From positions 1 to 40,753 of the forward strand of contig WHTN01000013.1 in NCBI GenBank assembly GCA_009377715.1: DNA of 40,753 bases, read 5' to 3'. Each line of letters begins with the position of its first letter. The first letter of the stretch is position 1. This document shows positions 7,808 through 16,140 of the stretch, piece after piece. The notes under the pieces are model-generated. The model made no database searches, was not told the origin of the DNA, and saw nothing but the letters and a program-made list of their open reading frames with translations. The stretch is from Dehalococcoidia bacterium. GTDB lineage: Bacteria; Chloroflexota; Dehalococcoidia; SM23-28-2; WHTN01. A program made the position numbers and the translations under genes.

Positions 7808-8566
7808 ATGACTTACATTAAGATCTGCGGCGTTACGGAGCCGGAGCACGCGTTCGTCGCTACAGAAGCGGGCGCGGACTTCATCGGGTTGAACTTCTAC
7901 GAGGACAGCCCGCGCTATGTAACGCCTGAAAAGGCGCGGGAGACCATCGCCGAGGTCTGGTTCGGGAAGACAATCCACGACACGTCCGAGTTGCAGTTCA
8001 AGCGCCGCCCCAACGACGGCTACGACCGCATCCGGCTGGCGGCCGAGACGCTAGAAGGGTTCTTCGCCAGGAAACGCCCGCTCTTCGTGGGCATCTTCGT
8101 CGATGCCACTTCGGCGCGCATGAACGCTATCGCTGAAGAGGTCGGCCTCGACCTCTTCCAGCTCAGCGGCGAGGAGCTGCAGAACATTCCGCCGCGACTG
8201 AACCGCCCATCGATCAAGGTCGTGAAGGTGCGGGAGGGCCAGACGGCAAGCGAGATCGCCGATATCGTGCGACACGGCACCGCTGCCCTGCACATGCTGG
8301 AGACACACGTCGAAGGCGTCGCCGGCGGTAGCGGCCAGACCTTCGACTGGGCACTTGCGAAGGAGGTCGGCGAGAAAGTGCCGGTGCTGATCGGCGGCGG
8401 CCTCCGACCGGATAACGTCGCCGAGGCTGTGAGCGTCGCGGCGCCCTGGGGCGTCGACGTCGCCAGTGGCGTGGAGACGGACGGCATCAAAGACGCTCAG
8501 AAAATCCGTGAATTCGTACAGAATGCTAAGCGAGCTTCCCAAAACCTGCCGATGTCGCTAAAATGA
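7808..8566 (+). CDS. trpF: Phosphoribosylanthranilate isomerase TrpF, with insertion
   Basis: Amadori isomerisation of phosphoribosylanthranilate. The protein begins with KICGVT (catalytic Cys7) and ends with the phosphate-binding GGGLRPDNV and VDVASGVE motifs. At 252 residues it is longer than the usual 200-220; the extra sequence lies about 50-88, between barrel strands 2 and 3. The position of the general acid, normally Asp in an LLD-type motif before GGSGxTFDW, reads MLET with Glu165. The QLHG-type motif reads QLSG. Both catalytic changes are visible in the sequence; their effect on activity is unknown. Operon position supports a real TrpF. Confidence 0.93.
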   Translation: MTYIKICGVTEPEHAFVATEAGADFIGLNFYEDSPRYVTPEKARETIAEVWFGKTIHDTSELQFKRRPNDGYDRIRLAAETLEGFFARKRPLFVGIFVDATSARMNAIAEEVGLDLFQLSGEELQNIPPRLNRPSIKVVKVREGQTASEIADIVRHGTAALHMLETHVEGVAGGSGQTFDWALAKEVGEKVPVLIGGGLRPDNVAEAVSVAAPWGVDVASGVETDGIKDAQKIREFVQNAKRASQNLPMSLK

Positions 8567-8590
8567 CGGAAAACCGCCAGGAGGACATCA

Positions 8591-9055
8591 ATGCGCTTCG
8601 AGAAGCAGGTCACGATCAACGCCCCAGCGGCGAAAGTCTTTGAATATTTATCGGACCTTCCGAGACACAGCGAATGGTCTCGACACAACTTACAGGTAAC
8701 GCCAACATCTAGCGGTGAAACCGGCGTCGGCAGTACTTACAACTCCACCGGCGAGCAGTTCGGCCAAAACCAGGACACCGTAACAATCAAAGAGTTCGTG
8801 CCGAACCAGCGCGTCGTGTACGAGGCCGATGGCAACGCCGGCGTCTGGCGACACACCATCAGCCTGCAACCGGACGGCCAGGGGACGCGCGTCACCAAGA
8901 TAATTGAAGTAGTCAAGCCTACTGTGAGCATCCGGCTGATGACGCCGATGATTATGTTCCTGGCTCCACGCGGCATGGAAAGCGACCTCGGCCGGATTAA
9001 AGAGAAGGTCGAGGCACAGAGCAACGGTATGGCAGCGTCTGAGACGAACGCTTAG
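8591..9055 (+). CDS. SRPBCC-family (START/polyketide cyclase-like) protein
   Basis: A 154-residue helix-grip protein: N-terminal strand [20 protein letters not shown] with the usual W (SEWSRH), a central sheet, and a long C-terminal helix ([14 protein letters not shown]). This fold binds hydrophobic ligands in a deep cavity; the ligand and reaction are not identifiable. The AGGAGG site just upstream of ATG 8591 is strong. It lies between trpF and trpB in the same direction and with short gaps, so it is probably co-transcribed, but nothing links it chemically to tryptophan synthesis. Confidence 0.88.
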   Translation: MRFEKQVTINAPAAKVFEYLSDLPRHSEWSRHNLQVTPTSSGETGVGSTYNSTGEQFGQNQDTVTIKEFVPNQRVVYEADGNAGVWRHTISLQPDGQGTRVTKIIEVVKPTVSIRLMTPMIMFLAPRGMESDLGRIKEKVEAQSNGMAASETNA

Positions 9056-9068
9056 AAAGGGATACGCA

Positions 9069-10268
<1,200 letters not shown>

Positions 10269-10293
10269 CACATTCTTAGTTTGCACCTGATTG

Positions 10294-10325
10294 TTCGCCC
10301 TTTGACAAGCTCTCGCTGGGCATGA
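10294..10325. repeat. Degenerate family A repeat
   Basis: TTCGCCCTTTGACAAGCTC followed by a diverged GGGCATGA end resembles the minus-orientation family A unit (CGACAAGCTCAGGGTGAGC). It lies between the convergent ends of trpB and the GYD-domain gene. No terminator with a U-tract was seen in this 60-base gap. Confidence 0.5.
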
Positions 10326-10329
10326 TGTT

Positions 10330-10653
10330 CTAGCTGGCCGGGCGATAGGTCGATTCGCCTGCCTTCCGCATGGCTTCAAGCCCTTCGTCCAGGGCCATCA
10401 GCGGCGTGGTTTTGACCGCATTTAACGCCCCGCCTGCCGAAATGGCCAGTGAGAATGCCGCAGCGCTGACATTGTCGGGCATCTCGAGGATACATATTAG
10501 GTCGTACTCCCCGAAAGCATAGTAGGCCGTTTCGATCTTTCCGCCCAACTTCTCGATCGCGGGTCGCACGGCGTCGATGCGGTTCTGCGGGCTTTTCAGC
10601 TGAGCCGCCCAGGATTCCGGCGTGTAGTCCACCTGAAGCATATAGTGTGGCAT
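10330..10653 (-). CDS. GYD-domain protein
   Basis: A 107-residue protein of the GYD family (ferredoxin-like fold). It contains YYAFGEYDLICILEMPD, matching the family's G-x-YD motif, after a strand with the MLQVDYT start. Function of the family is not established. On the minus strand AGGAGG precedes the ATG at 10653, so the start is secure. It is transcribed toward trpB and ends 61 bases from it. The 127 bases between it and the divergent enoyl-CoA hydratase gene would hold both promoters; no clear consensus promoter was assigned there. Confidence 0.85.
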   Translation of the reverse strand: MPHYMLQVDYTPESWAAQLKSPQNRIDAVRPAIEKLGGKIETAYYAFGEYDLICILEMPDNVSAAAFSLAISAGGALNAVKTTPLMALDEGLEAMRKAGESTYRPAS

Positions 10654-10780
10654 CGTATCCTCCTACTTATCTAAAGCAAAAACATGTTTGTTATTATATC
10701 AAGGCGCCCATCTCTTTAATATCTCGGTTATTTGACCCTTTGGGATTCTTTACTTAGGATCGAGTCACTGAGCAACCACA

Positions 10781-11560
10781 ATGCCATTTCGAACCATCCG
10801 TTACGAAACCCGCGACCCAGTGGGTTATTTGACGCTCGCCCGTCCTACCCACGGCAACCGCATCGACGAGACGATGCTCTACGAACTAGCCGAAGCCTGC
10901 GAAAAAGCGAACGACGATGCAGAGGTGCGAGTCGTCATCGTTCAGGCGCAAGGCGACGCCTTCTGCCTCGGCTGGGATGGCGCAGACAATCGTAATGAAA
11001 AAGCCAATCAATCGCGGTTTCGCCTGGCTAAGCAGGCGGATAGCTTCAACTTCTTGGCAGAGACCACGAAACCTACCATAGCTGTCATCCAAGGCGACGC
11101 CATGAGTGCTGGCCTAGAGCTCGCTCTCGCCTGCGACCTAAGGATCGCGAGCAGCAGCGCTCGCTTCGGGCTGCCGGAAGTCGGTCAAGGGCTTCTGTCG
11201 ATGGGCGGGGGCACTCAGCGTCTGCCGCGACTCGTAGGGCGAGCAAAAGCGCTGGAGATGATCCTCACCGCCGAGCCAATCGATGCGGATGAGGCCTACC
11301 GATGCGGTCTAGTGAACCGCGTTGTCCTACACGATCAGCTTCTGGCAGAAGCTGACTCGCTGGCGGGCCGCGTCGCTGAGCGAGGATCTATCGCTGTACA
11401 GTACGCCAAAGACGCTGTCACACGTGGCCTCGATATGCCACTCGATCAGGCGTTGCGCCTCGAAACTGAGTTGACGATAATACTACAAACAACCGAGGAC
11501 AGGGCTGAAGGCGTACGCGCGTTCCTAGAGAAACGTAAGCCTCGTTTCCGCGGCCGCTAG
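10781..11560 (+). CDS. Enoyl-CoA hydratase/isomerase family protein (copy 1)
   Basis: Crotonase-fold protein of 259 residues, probably acting on an acyl-CoA thioester. Both glutamates used by classic enoyl-CoA hydratases are present: Glu113 in SAGLELALACD and Glu133 in GLPEVG. The oxyanion-hole glycine region is GDAMSAG, and the GGGTQRLPR motif follows. The C-terminal helical domain is complete. The substrate is not determined. It is paralogous to the gene at 12505-13227, and the pair encloses two small unknown genes and the GIY-YIG unit. No clear ribosome binding site precedes ATG 10781. Confidence 0.92.
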   Translation: MPFRTIRYETRDPVGYLTLARPTHGNRIDETMLYELAEACEKANDDAEVRVVIVQAQGDAFCLGWDGADNRNEKANQSRFRLAKQADSFNFLAETTKPTIAVIQGDAMSAGLELALACDLRIASSSARFGLPEVGQGLLSMGGGTQRLPRLVGRAKALEMILTAEPIDADEAYRCGLVNRVVLHDQLLAEADSLAGRVAERGSIAVQYAKDAVTRGLDMPLDQALRLETELTIILQTTEDRAEGVRAFLEKRKPRFRGR

Positions 11561-11588
11561 GCAGGTCCCAACTGGAGGAAGCAAACGT

Positions 11589-11846
11589 ATGCAAGTGATC
11601 CTTGAAACCGACGAAGCATGGTCGCTCATGGCACTATTAGTGTCGCAGATCATAGATCAGAGCGGCATCTCACAAGAGGCGAAGACGAACCTGCGAAACT
11701 GGCGCACCAAGCGGGCTGATGGCACCGTAGAAATGGATGAAATCGCCGTTGAGATGAACGAATTTCTCGGGACCGTCCTAGACGAGAAGACCACCAAACT
11801 CATCCGACAAAAGGGCCATTACATCTCGACCAGGGACAGGCGCTAA
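11589..11846 (+). CDS. Small protein of unknown function, tandem paralogue 1
   Basis: An 85-residue, probably all-helical cytosolic protein with no signal or membrane segment. The N-terminal DEAWSLMALLVSQIIDQSGIS resembles the start of the next gene (DEAWTLLAVVVDHVVDEADLS), as does a W-R pair 38-39 residues in, so the two are tandem duplicates. The GGAGG sequence upstream of ATG 11589 supports the start. I do not recognise a family. The gene follows the enoyl-CoA hydratase gene after 28 bases and is probably in its operon. Confidence 0.75.
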   Translation: MQVILETDEAWSLMALLVSQIIDQSGISQEAKTNLRNWRTKRADGTVEMDEIAVEMNEFLGTVLDEKTTKLIRQKGHYISTRDRR

Positions 11847-11857
11847 GGAGAAAACCG

Positions 11858-12100
11858 ATGAAGGTAGATCTTACCGTAGACGAAGCTTGGACGCTCCTGG
11901 CGGTGGTCGTGGACCATGTGGTCGATGAGGCCGACCTTTCGGACGAGGACCGCGCCCGCATCAAGCGCTGGCGCAGCGAAGAGATGAAGCTGAACAGCGA
12001 GGCGATGAGGGTGCTCGCCCAAAAGGTCAACGAAGACCTGGAGAAGACTAGCAGAGCGAAGGAGCGCAGCCCCATCCGCCGGCCCGACTGGGCGGGGTAG
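11858..12100 (+). CDS. Small protein of unknown function, tandem paralogue 2
   Basis: An 80-residue, highly charged, helical protein. Its first 40 residues align with the preceding gene without gaps (M-V-L, DEAW-L, D, S, W-R positions shared), while the C-terminal third is different and ends with basic residues and RRPDWAG. AAGGAGA precedes ATG 11858. The 11-base gap to the previous stop suggests co-expression, and the pair may form a heteromer, which is inference. No family recognised. Confidence 0.73.
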   Translation: MKVDLTVDEAWTLLAVVVDHVVDEADLSDEDRARIKRWRSEEMKLNSEAMRVLAQKVNEDLEKTSRAKERSPIRRPDWAG

Positions 12101-12136
12101 TAAGCGCGTCTGTTTTGCTAACTACCGTAATATCCC

Positions 12137-12165
12137 GCTCACCCTGAGCCTGTCGAAGGATGAGC
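12137..12165 (+). repeat. Family A 29-nt hairpin repeat, left end of the GIY-YIG unit
   Basis: GCTCACCCTGAGC then CTGTCGAAGGATGAGC. The two ends pair as GCTCAcCC with GGaTGAGC, one mismatch; alternatively GCTCA-CCC-TGAGC forms a small hairpin. It starts 49 bases before the GIY-YIG start codon and is inverted relative to the copy at 12456-12484. Confidence 0.85.
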
Positions 12166-12185
12166 CATCGTCTTGCGTCTCTAAA

Positions 12186-12482
12186 GTGGGATTCTACGTG
12201 TACATTCTCCGATGTTCTGATGGCTCCTATTATGTGGGCCATACCGATAACCCAGAAATGCGGTTCGCAGGACATCAACAAGGTAAGATTTCAGGCGACA
12301 CGGCGAGCCGTTTGCCTGTTCAGCTTATGTTCATTGAGGAACTGCCTTCGCGCCAGGACGCTTTTGAGCGTGAAAGACAGATCAAAGGTTGGACTCGGGC
12401 TAAGAAGGAATCCCTCATCAATCGGGATTGGGAGCGTTTAAAGGAGTTATCGACGGCTCATGGTTCGACAGGCTCACCCTGA
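12186..12482 (+). CDS. GIY-YIG nuclease-domain protein
   Basis: A 98-residue protein consisting essentially of one GIY-YIG domain. The signature is degenerate: FYVYILRCSDGSYYVGHT supplies the two tyrosine motifs (VYI about 4-6 and YVG about 17-19), followed by an H-x-x-G segment, Glu-rich ERERQIKGWTRAKKESLI with the metal-binding Glu, and an N-R-DW end. Such small UvrC/Slx1-related proteins cut or bind structured DNA. The start GTG 12186 has no good ribosome binding site. The last nine codons and the stop are supplied by the inverted family A repeat, so gene and repeat are physically merged. Confidence 0.88.
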   Translation: MGFYVYILRCSDGSYYVGHTDNPEMRFAGHQQGKISGDTASRLPVQLMFIEELPSRQDAFERERQIKGWTRAKKESLINRDWERLKELSTAHGSTGSP

Positions 12483-12484
12483 GC
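12456..12484 (-). repeat. Family A 29-nt hairpin repeat, right end of the GIY-YIG unit
   Basis: Read on the minus strand it is GCTCAGGGTGAGC then CTGTCGAACCATGAGC. It matches the left copy at 24 of 29 positions; all five differences are in the stem (CCC to GGG, GG to CC), so pairing is kept. It overlaps the last codons and TGA stop of the GIY-YIG gene. Confidence 0.85.
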
Positions 12485-12504
12485 GGGAAATTTGGACCAC
12501 CTGA

Positions 12505-13227
12505 GTGAACGCGTTCGAGACCATCATCTACGCCAAGCGCGAGACCGTCGCCTGGATCTCGCTTAACCGCCCGCAAGTCCACAACGCTATCGACCTCCGT
12601 ATGCGGGACGAACTCTGGGAGGCGATACAAGCCGCCCAGCAAGACCCGGGCGTTCGAGTCGTGGTCGTTCGAGGCGAAGGCGCGTCCTTCTCGTCTGGTG
12701 CTGATATTAACGACTTCGGCGCATCTTCTTCGTACATCGAAGCTCGCCGGGCGCGGCGCGAACGAGACCTTTGGGGCGCGCTCGCCTACTTCCCGAAGCC
12801 GCTGATCGCCGCCATCCATGGCTATGTCCTCGGCGCCGGCCTTGAACTGGCGATGCTTTGCGATATTCGCGTCTGCGCCGAAGACGCCGAGTTAGGCTTA
12901 CCGGAGGCGAAGCTAGGGTACATCCCGGCCGCCGGAGGCACCCAACTCCTGCCTCGTTTGATCGGAAATGGGCATGCTTTAGAGATTATGTTAACTGGTG
13001 AGCCAATAGAGGCGCTTGAGGCCTATCGCCTAGGTCTAGTGCACCGCGTTGTGCAAAGCGTTACAATTAGGGCTGAGGCCGAGAGCTATGCCAAGCTTCT
13101 CGCGGATAAACCGCCCGAAGCGTTACGTCTAGCGAAAGAAGCGGTGTTAAGAGGTCTTGATACGCCGCTCGATCAGGGTCTAGTACTGGAACAAAGGCTG
13201 GCGCGGTCGGCACTCACGGGAAATTGA
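12505..13227 (+). CDS. Enoyl-CoA hydratase/isomerase family protein (copy 2)
   Basis: Crotonase-fold protein of 240 residues, likely acting on an acyl-CoA. It keeps both hydratase glutamates, Glu114 in GAGLELAMLCD and Glu134 in GLPEAKLG, and the GGTQLLPR motif. It is shorter than copy 1 at the C-terminal end by about 15-20 residues, so the last helix may be trimmed. The start GTG 12505 is preceded only by a weak GGACC site. It begins 20 bases after the right family A repeat and ends one base before the first Rieske-like gene, suggesting co-transcription with it. Substrate not determined. Confidence 0.91.
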   Translation: MNAFETIIYAKRETVAWISLNRPQVHNAIDLRMRDELWEAIQAAQQDPGVRVVVVRGEGASFSSGADINDFGASSSYIEARRARRERDLWGALAYFPKPLIAAIHGYVLGAGLELAMLCDIRVCAEDAELGLPEAKLGYIPAAGGTQLLPRLIGNGHALEIMLTGEPIEALEAYRLGLVHRVVQSVTIRAEAESYAKLLADKPPEALRLAKEAVLRGLDTPLDQGLVLEQRLARSALTGN

Positions 13228-13228
13228 C

Positions 13229-13747
13229 ATGATAGCTAAGGTCGGCTCGCTACAAGCGATGCACTTTCCCGGCGGGCGTCCCGTATTCTTATTCGCCCTC
13301 TTGGTCATTCTAGGAGTAGCGCTTACTCTATCGGCGATCTACTTCTGGCCTGACCAAAACGATGGCATCAACCTGGGAAGCATCGATGATTTTGTACCCA
13401 GCAGCGTCACTACTTCCGCAGAGCACGGGTTTCATCTGGTGCGCCTGGATTCGAGCGAGTTCCTCGCTTTCTCGATGATCGACCCACACAGCTCAGTCGC
13501 TTACGCAGGCCGAGCAGACGCAGGCGACTGCCAAGTCGCCTGGCGGCCGGATATGTATACACAGGGTAAGGAAGGCTGGTTCCGCGACACGTGCAGCGGC
13601 AGCACTTACGACCTGGACGGCACCCGCGTCTTCGGGCCGAGCCCGCGCGACCTAGACCGCCACCCGGTGACCGTTGAAGACGGTAACGTATATGTGGATA
13701 CCTCGACAGTGAACCGAGGAGAGGATTGCTGCGCTGCACAGGATTAA
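13229..13747 (+). CDS. Membrane-anchored degenerate Rieske-like protein 1
   Basis: A 172-residue protein with one N-terminal transmembrane helix (about 19-39) and an external domain resembling a Rieske [2Fe-2S] fold: a FLVRL/LAF strand pair, a Cys box (C101QVAW), a second box (FRDTC122SGSTYDLDG), then GPSPRDLDRHPVTVEDGNVYVD, which closely mimics the Rieske ending. The two His ligands are absent (Trp/Ser instead), so no normal cluster can be bound. It may be a structural or redox-dead homologue. The gene follows the enoyl-CoA hydratase by one base and overlaps the next paralogue. Confidence 0.72.
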   Translation: MIAKVGSLQAMHFPGGRPVFLFALLVILGVALTLSAIYFWPDQNDGINLGSIDDFVPSSVTTSAEHGFHLVRLDSSEFLAFSMIDPHSSVAYAGRADAGDCQVAWRPDMYTQGKEGWFRDTCSGSTYDLDGTRVFGPSPRDLDRHPVTVEDGNVYVDTSTVNRGEDCCAAQD

Positions 13748-14282
13748 GTTACCGCAAACTCCTAAGAATGCAGCGACCACGCCGCCAACAGCGGTAGCAC
13801 ACGCTAAGCCTACCTCGGCGCTGCCAGCGCCGAAGATCGTTTTCGCTTTCGTCGTTATCGCTGTCGCAGGCTTGGCCCTCGCTCTGTCTTTGATCTACGC
13901 CTGGCCATCTGCCGAGCCGGAGCAGCCGCTACGTGTCGTCACGGCTGGCAACGTAGACGACTTCGTTCCCGGCAGCGTCACCCACTTCCCAGATCAGGAG
14001 TTCTGGCTCGTGCGGCTAGAGTCAGGGCAGTTCCTTGCGTTTGACCACCGCGACCCAGCGGACGGCTGTATCGTTCCCTGGCGTCTCCAACTTTTCCTGC
14101 TGGGCAAAGAGGGATGGTTCCGCAATCCCTGCCACGGACAGACTTACGACATCGAAGGCAATTGCGTCGCCGGCCCATGCCTAAGAGGGTTGGACCGCTT
14201 CTCAGTTTCGGTCCGTAACGACCGTGTGATCGTCGATACCCGAACGATAACGGAAGGGCCACCACCCATCACCGGACACTAG
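13734..14282 (+). CDS. Membrane-anchored degenerate Rieske-like protein 2 (start uncertain)
   Basis: Paralogue of the preceding gene. A proline/alanine-rich basic leader is followed by a transmembrane helix (VFAFVVIAVAGLALALSLIYAW), the shared VDDFVPGSVT segment, the first box DGC-I-V-P-W without His, and the second box PCHGQTYDIEG, where the Cys-His pair is retained. So two of the four cluster ligands remain. The frame is open from 13713 but has no ATG/GTG before the helix. The helix requires a start upstream of TTG 13872, so I propose a non-standard CTG 13734 (or ATT 13725 or 13743), preceded by GAGGAGAGG. It overlaps the upstream gene. Confidence 0.62.
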   Translation: MHRIKLPQTPKNAATTPPTAVAHAKPTSALPAPKIVFAFVVIAVAGLALALSLIYAWPSAEPEQPLRVVTAGNVDDFVPGSVTHFPDQEFWLVRLESGQFLAFDHRDPADGCIVPWRLQLFLLGKEGWFRNPCHGQTYDIEGNCVAGPCLRGLDRFSVSVRNDRVIVDTRTITEGPPPITGH

Positions 14283-14331
14283 CGCTCGACTGGCTATTCT
14301 TACCAATACTAGCTCATAGCTACAAATCTCC

Positions 14332-14360
14332 TTGCTCGCCAAATTCGTAACTGTTATGAT
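14332..14360 (+). promoter_or_regulatory. Sigma-70-type promoter for the ABC importer operon
   Basis: TTGCTC (14332-14337), a 17-base spacer, and TATGAT (14355-14360). It lies about 54 bases before the ATG of the binding-protein gene. Confidence 0.55.
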
Positions 14361-14413
14361 CTGAAATCATCGCGGACTTGGGGCAAAATAGGGGGCGAGG
14401 AGGCGGTGCTCTC

Positions 14414-16060
14414 ATGCTGAAGCTGATACGCAACAGGCTTTCGACGGGTTTTATAGCCGCGTTAATGGTGATCGCGGTCATGCTGCTTGCGGTCTCTTGC
14501 GGCAGTAGCAGCGAGGATCCGGGCTCCCCGGACGACTCGGAGCCGTCCAGCGACGTCTCTAGCGGCGACAACGTGCTCCGCCTGCCCGGAGGCGATCCGA
14601 TCACCCTCGACCCCGCCCTAGCCAGCGATGCTGAATCCGCCAGCTATATCGTCGAGATATTCAGCGGGCTGGTTACGCTAGACCGAGACCTCAACGTAGT
14701 GCCGGACGTAGCGCAGTCCGTTGACGTTAGCGACGACGGCAAGACATATACTTTTAAACTCCGGACCAACGCCAACTTCCATGACGGCTCCCGTCGCGTT
14801 ACGGCCAACGACTTCAAGTATTCGATGGAGCGCTCCCTCGATCGCGAGACACAGTCCACTACTGCCGTTCTATACCTTGGCGACATAGTTGGCGCCAAGG
14901 AGTTCGCAAACGGCCGCGCCGAAGAGGTCAGCGGCATCAAAGCGATCGACCCCAACACCCTCGAAATCACCATCGACGCCGCTAAGCCGTACTTCCTGTC
15001 GAAGCTGACCTATCCAACGGCGTTCGTCGTCGATCAGAACAACGTAGAGAGCAACCCGCGCAGCTGGTTCCGCCGGCCCAACGGCACCGGCCCCTTCAAG
15101 CTTACAGAATGGCGGCTGGGTGAGCGGATCGTGCTGGACGCATACGAGAGGTTCTACAACGGCCGGCCGAGCGTCGACCGCGTGGTCTTCAACATGGCCC
15201 TCGGTTCCTCTCTGACCGCCTACGAGAACAACGAGCTCGATCTATCTGGCGTTGGCATCAACGACATTGAGCGCATACGGGACGAGCGTGAGCCGCTGAA
15301 TCAGCAATTCGTGACGCAGGAGCAATTAGACGTCTGGTACATCGAATTCAACAGCACAAAAGCACCTTTCGACGATCCTAAAGTCCGGCAAGCTTTCACT
15401 CATGCCATCGATAAGGACAAGCTGGTCGAAGTCGTCCTTCTCGACGCCGTACGGAAAGCGAACGGCGTCCTGCCCCCTGGGATGCCGGGGTACAACGCTA
15501 ACCTTGATGGCTTGGAATACGATCCCAACAGAGCTAAGCAGCTGCTAAGCGAGTCGAAGTACGGCAGCGCTCAAGGCCTGCCGCCGATCACGATGATCTC
15601 TTCCGGTGGAGGCGCCAGCCTTGGCCCAAGCAGCGAGGCGATCCTCGCTATGTGGGAAGAAACGTTGGGAGTCACGGTAGAGGTGCAGCAGAGCGAATTC
15701 GCTACGTTCCTCCAGCAGATACAGCGCGGAGACTTCCAGATGGCCGAGCAGGGCTGGATTGCGGATTACGTGGACCCGGAGGACTTCCTGGACATCAAGC
15801 TTCACAGCCAGAGCACCGACAATTACGGCCGCTACAACAACGCGGAGTTCGACCGTCTGGTAGAGCAGGCGCGCACGGAGCAAAACAGCGAGGCGCGCAT
15901 GAATCTGTACAGGCAGGCGGAGCAAATCGTCGTTAACGATGCGGCCTGGATTCCCTTATACCACAGCATGGATAACGCTTTGGTCAAGCCCTACGTGAAG
16001 GACTACAACGTTTCTCCGCTGGTTATACCGACCTTGCGTTACGTAAGCATCGAACGATAG
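14414..16060 (+). CDS. ABC transporter substrate-binding lipoprotein (SBP family 5, peptide/nickel type)
   Basis: Extracellular solute receptor of a Dpp/Opp-type importer. The 548-residue precursor has a signal helix and a lipobox ending at Cys29 (LLAVSC), followed by a Ser/Asp/Glu/Pro-rich linker and the SBP_bac_5 domain, with characteristic motifs LDPA, LVTLDRDLNVVPDVAQS, GKTYTFKLR, NGTGPFKL, VRQAFTHAIDK and the W-IADYVDPEDFL region. The start is ATG 14414 with GAGGAGG upstream; an in-frame TTG at 14378 would add a signal-incompatible leader. The ligand, likely an oligopeptide, is inferred from the family. The two permease genes follow; no ATPase gene is in this cluster. Confidence 0.95.
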   Translation: MLKLIRNRLSTGFIAALMVIAVMLLAVSCGSSSEDPGSPDDSEPSSDVSSGDNVLRLPGGDPITLDPALASDAESASYIVEIFSGLVTLDRDLNVVPDVAQSVDVSDDGKTYTFKLRTNANFHDGSRRVTANDFKYSMERSLDRETQSTTAVLYLGDIVGAKEFANGRAEEVSGIKAIDPNTLEITIDAAKPYFLSKLTYPTAFVVDQNNVESNPRSWFRRPNGTGPFKLTEWRLGERIVLDAYERFYNGRPSVDRVVFNMALGSSLTAYENNELDLSGVGINDIERIRDEREPLNQQFVTQEQLDVWYIEFNSTKAPFDDPKVRQAFTHAIDKDKLVEVVLLDAVRKANGVLPPGMPGYNANLDGLEYDPNRAKQLLSESKYGSAQGLPPITMISSGGGASLGPSSEAILAMWEETLGVTVEVQQSEFATFLQQIQRGDFQMAEQGWIADYVDPEDFLDIKLHSQSTDNYGRYNNAEFDRLVEQARTEQNSEARMNLYRQAEQIVVNDAAWIPLYHSMDNALVKPYVKDYNVSPLVIPTLRYVSIER

Positions 16061-16140
16061 TATAAAGCAACTGTTTCGGCGCTTAGCCTAAGATTCGTTC
16101 AGGCTGGTCATCGATAATAGCGCCGTGCAGGGCTTAAGCG

